Source of the DNA: Lachnospiraceae bacterium UBA7060
Lineage (GTDB): Bacteria; Bacillota; Clostridia; Lachnospirales; Lachnospiraceae
Length of the DNA stretch: 6,211 nt
Assembly: GCA_002493835.1 (NCBI GenBank)
Contig: DLAA01000069.1
Location: 1 to 6,211, forward strand
Direction of reading: 5' to 3'
A program made the position numbers and the translations under genes. Numbering within the stretch: position 1 is the stretch's first letter; each line of letters starts with the position of its first letter. The notes under the pieces were generated by a model. The model made no database searches. It was not told the origin of the DNA and worked only from the letters and a program-made list of their open reading frames with translations. Below are positions 4,841 to 6,211 of this stretch, piece after piece.

Positions 4841-5399
4841 CCATCGTCATGTATGACGAGGCAAAACAGTAATCGGGAATGACCTTCACATTTCCGCCTA
4901 TGTGCAGCCCCAGATATATGCCTGAAAGAAAACCCCCGTGCTTTCCCCTCCCACACCGGTCTCGGCTGCCTCCGCATTATAATAGAGCTCTGAGATCTTC
5001 ATGCGCTTAAACAAGCTGTCCTTCATATATGTGATTGTCTCCGGGATGGTGATGGAAGGGAAAGCAGCCACTTCTGACGGCCGCGAAAAAGTAAGGCGCG
5101 TCACCGTATAGTCCCCTATCCGTGAAGGAATATTTAATGCCTTGTAAACCCTTGTTTACTCCTTGCAGTCCTCCAGTTCATAGATTTCCGCCGTCCCGTC
5201 CTCATAGCCGTAATAGTGGTATATGACGCCGTTTTCATCCCCTTCTTTGTCCGTTTCTCCATCCGGCGGTTCCTCTGGGTTCTTCTCTTTGTCCGGGTCC
5301 TCACTGTCCGGGGCTTTCTCTTCCGTCCCTTCTGCACCGGCTTCTCCGTTGTCTTCCTGATCACCGGATTCTTCCATATCTTCTGACCCGCTGGATCAC
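4840..5399 (-). pseudogene. BspA-like leucine-rich-repeat surface protein, broken
   Basis: BspA-type (LRR_5) proteins are secreted or cell-surface proteins built of roughly 23-residue repeats. The minus strand reads a very acidic Glu/Asp/Pro/Gly linker (5170-5377, for example EEKAPDSEDPDKEKNPEEPP), then YHYYGYEDGTAEIYELEDCK, an in-frame TAA (5156-5158), then TRVYKALNIPSRIGDYTVTR and FPSITIPETITYMKDSLFKR, which is the repeat pattern, and ISELYYNAEAAETG. Near 4912 an extra base shifts the frame: the open frame ends WGCT, while the true sequence goes on as GLHIGGNVKVIPDYCFASSY to MTMDE at about 4841. There it meets the truncated plus-strand element. Upstream, AAGGAG (5406-5411) sits 6 bases before a GTG (5397-5399), but that GTG soon hits a TGA in its own frame, and no signal peptide is visible, so the 5' end is damaged too. 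Confidence 0.75.
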
Positions 5400-5421
5400 G
5401 CTGCTCTCCTTTTTGTAATAT

Positions 5422-5457
5422 AAAAACCGCCCGGTAACAGGATATCTTCCCGTTATC
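5422..5457 (-). terminator. Probable Rho-independent terminator of the Rpn gene
   Basis: On the minus strand TAACGGGA pairs with TCCTGTTA through one G-U wobble around AGATA, followed by CCGGGCGG and five T residues. It is 43 bases past the stop of the nuclease gene at 5498. The 8-base gap between stem and T-run is larger than ideal, which lowers confidence. Confidence 0.5.
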
Positions 5458-5497
5458 AGACAGTTACTGACTCTTTCCTACAATTTTTTCAACTGAT

Positions 5498-6211
5498 CTA
5501 CAGTTCTTTCAAAAGTATCGCCTTATCCACTTCTGATACTTTCATAGCTTCCATAGCCTGTTCTGCAGACCATTTCATTGACTCCATCAGATTTTTTATC
5601 ATTTCTTTCTGCTTATCCAACATCTTTCTATCTGCATACTCTTTTGCATATTCTTCTGCATATTCTTTCGCATACTTCTCAACCGCTTCACACATTCTCC
5701 TGCGACCTCCTTCTTCCTTAAAATGCTTCATGCCCTTCGCCAGTTCCAGGTAATACATATCTTTCGATTCTTTACAGGCAAAATCGTGTACCAGATTCCC
5801 AATTGCATCATCACCCTTGTAAGCCCCATTAACATATATGATATGCGAACCGTCATCAAAAAACTCATCCGTTTCCCTAAAATGGCGGTCTATCGTATAG
5901 GTCGGTATTCCATGTCCGAAGATATCCGTCCGGGTGATAAAGACCATATATGAATCATGCAGCTCTGAAAAGTCCTGCCCTGCTTTCAGCATCCGGGAGT
6001 CCATCATACTGCTATGAAACCGGGCTCGTCTGATGTGCGCCCCTTCCGGTCTCTGCTGTACCTCTACGTTGTAATGTTTTCCTGTACCGTCCTGCGCCCA
6101 GATATCTAAACGGATGTCCCTCCCGCCAACTACAGGACTCTGCAATTCCCGCTGTCCTACAACGCTTTCCACTTGGATATCGTCCTGTTTCAGTATAATC
6201 TTTAACAGAAG
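5498..6211 (-). CDS. Rpn-family PD-(D/E)XK nuclease (putative transposase), partial
   Basis: Rpn proteins are PD-(D/E)XK endonucleases that nick or cut DNA and promote RecA-independent recombination; many are annotated as transposases. The frame is open to the right edge of the window, so the N-terminus (roughly 50-70 residues) lies outside; a GTG at 6170-6172 is internal, since 13 codons upstream (LLLKIILKQDDIQ) fit the family. The catalytic core is visible: RDIRLDIWAQD supplies the Asp and YNVEVQQRPEG the E-x-Q pair, 14 residues apart. HIRRARFHSSMMDSRML and YMVFITRTDIFGHGIPTYTI follow as in the family. The C-terminus is a charged helical tail with KEYAEEYAKEYA encoded by 12-bp repeats (5634-5681) and ends SEVDKAILLKEL. 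All visible catalytic residues are present and there is no stop or frameshift, so it may be active. Confidence 0.88.
   Translation of the reverse strand, partial: LLLKIILKQDDIQVESVVGQRELQSPVVGGRDIRLDIWAQDGTGKHYNVEVQQRPEGAHIRRARFHSSMMDSRMLKAGQDFSELHDSYMVFITRTDIFGHGIPTYTIDRHFRETDEFFDDGSHIIYVNGAYKGDDAIGNLVHDFACKESKDMYYLELAKGMKHFKEEGGRRRMCEAVEKYAKEYAEEYAKEYADRKMLDKQKEMIKNLMESMKWSAEQAMEAMKVSEVDKAILLKEL
5634..5681 (-). repeat. Four 12-bp tandem repeats inside the Rpn gene
   Basis: Plus-strand units GCATACTCTTTT, GCATATTCTTCT, GCATATTCTTTC and GCATACTTCTCA follow each other without gaps. They encode the KEYAEEYAKEYA helix on the minus strand. Copy number changes here would lengthen or shorten the helix by four residues and keep the frame. 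Confidence 0.9.

Noticed and set aside
5134..5364. Minus-strand Arg/Lys-rich 76-codon frame
   Set aside because: It is the wrong frame of the acidic linker; the Arg/Lys/Thr richness comes from Glu/Asp codons read out of phase.
5634..5681. CRISPR-like array
   Set aside because: The 12-bp units are contiguous with no spacers and are coding.

Overview
The window looks like a decaying accessory region from a low-GC Gram-positive gut-type Clostridium, most likely Lachnospiraceae. The grounds are AT-rich DNA, strong AGGAGG-type ribosome binding sites, Rho-independent terminators, and families common in that group: IS110, the Rpn/PD-(D/E)XK nuclease, BspA-like leucine-rich-repeat protein, DUF3990, KAP P-loop NTPase and large serine recombinase. 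Family calls come from reading the translations, not from a search.

Layout. Positions 1-66 are the right end of an IS110-type element whose body lies left of the window. Positions 191-1038 hold two small intact minus-strand genes of unknown function (91 and 102 residues), the first with its own promoter, ribosome site and terminator. Positions 1039-2048 are a second IS110 copy, dead through frameshifts, replaced catalytic residues and an internal deletion. Positions 2049-2490 are AT-rich and mostly non-coding, with one possible 48-residue minus-strand frame and an inverted pair of perfect DnaA-box words. Positions 2551-3095 are a truncated, frameshifted DDE transposase. From 3288 to 4618, reading on the minus strand, lie five fragments: a serine recombinase piece, an unrecognised frame with a terminator, a KAP NTPase piece fused to a DUF3990 piece, another terminator, and a further broken frame. 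A plus-strand element fragment (4617-4840) separates the recombinase piece from a minus-strand BspA-like repeat gene that is also broken. Positions 5498-6211 carry an apparently intact Rpn-family nuclease that runs off the right edge.

No working multigene system is visible. What the region shows is a record of insertion, deletion and point decay. The likely functional genes are the two small minus-strand genes and the Rpn-family nuclease. Several terminators and ribosome sites outlived the genes they served, and they helped place the fragments. I found no rRNA, tRNA, CRISPR array or known riboswitch.
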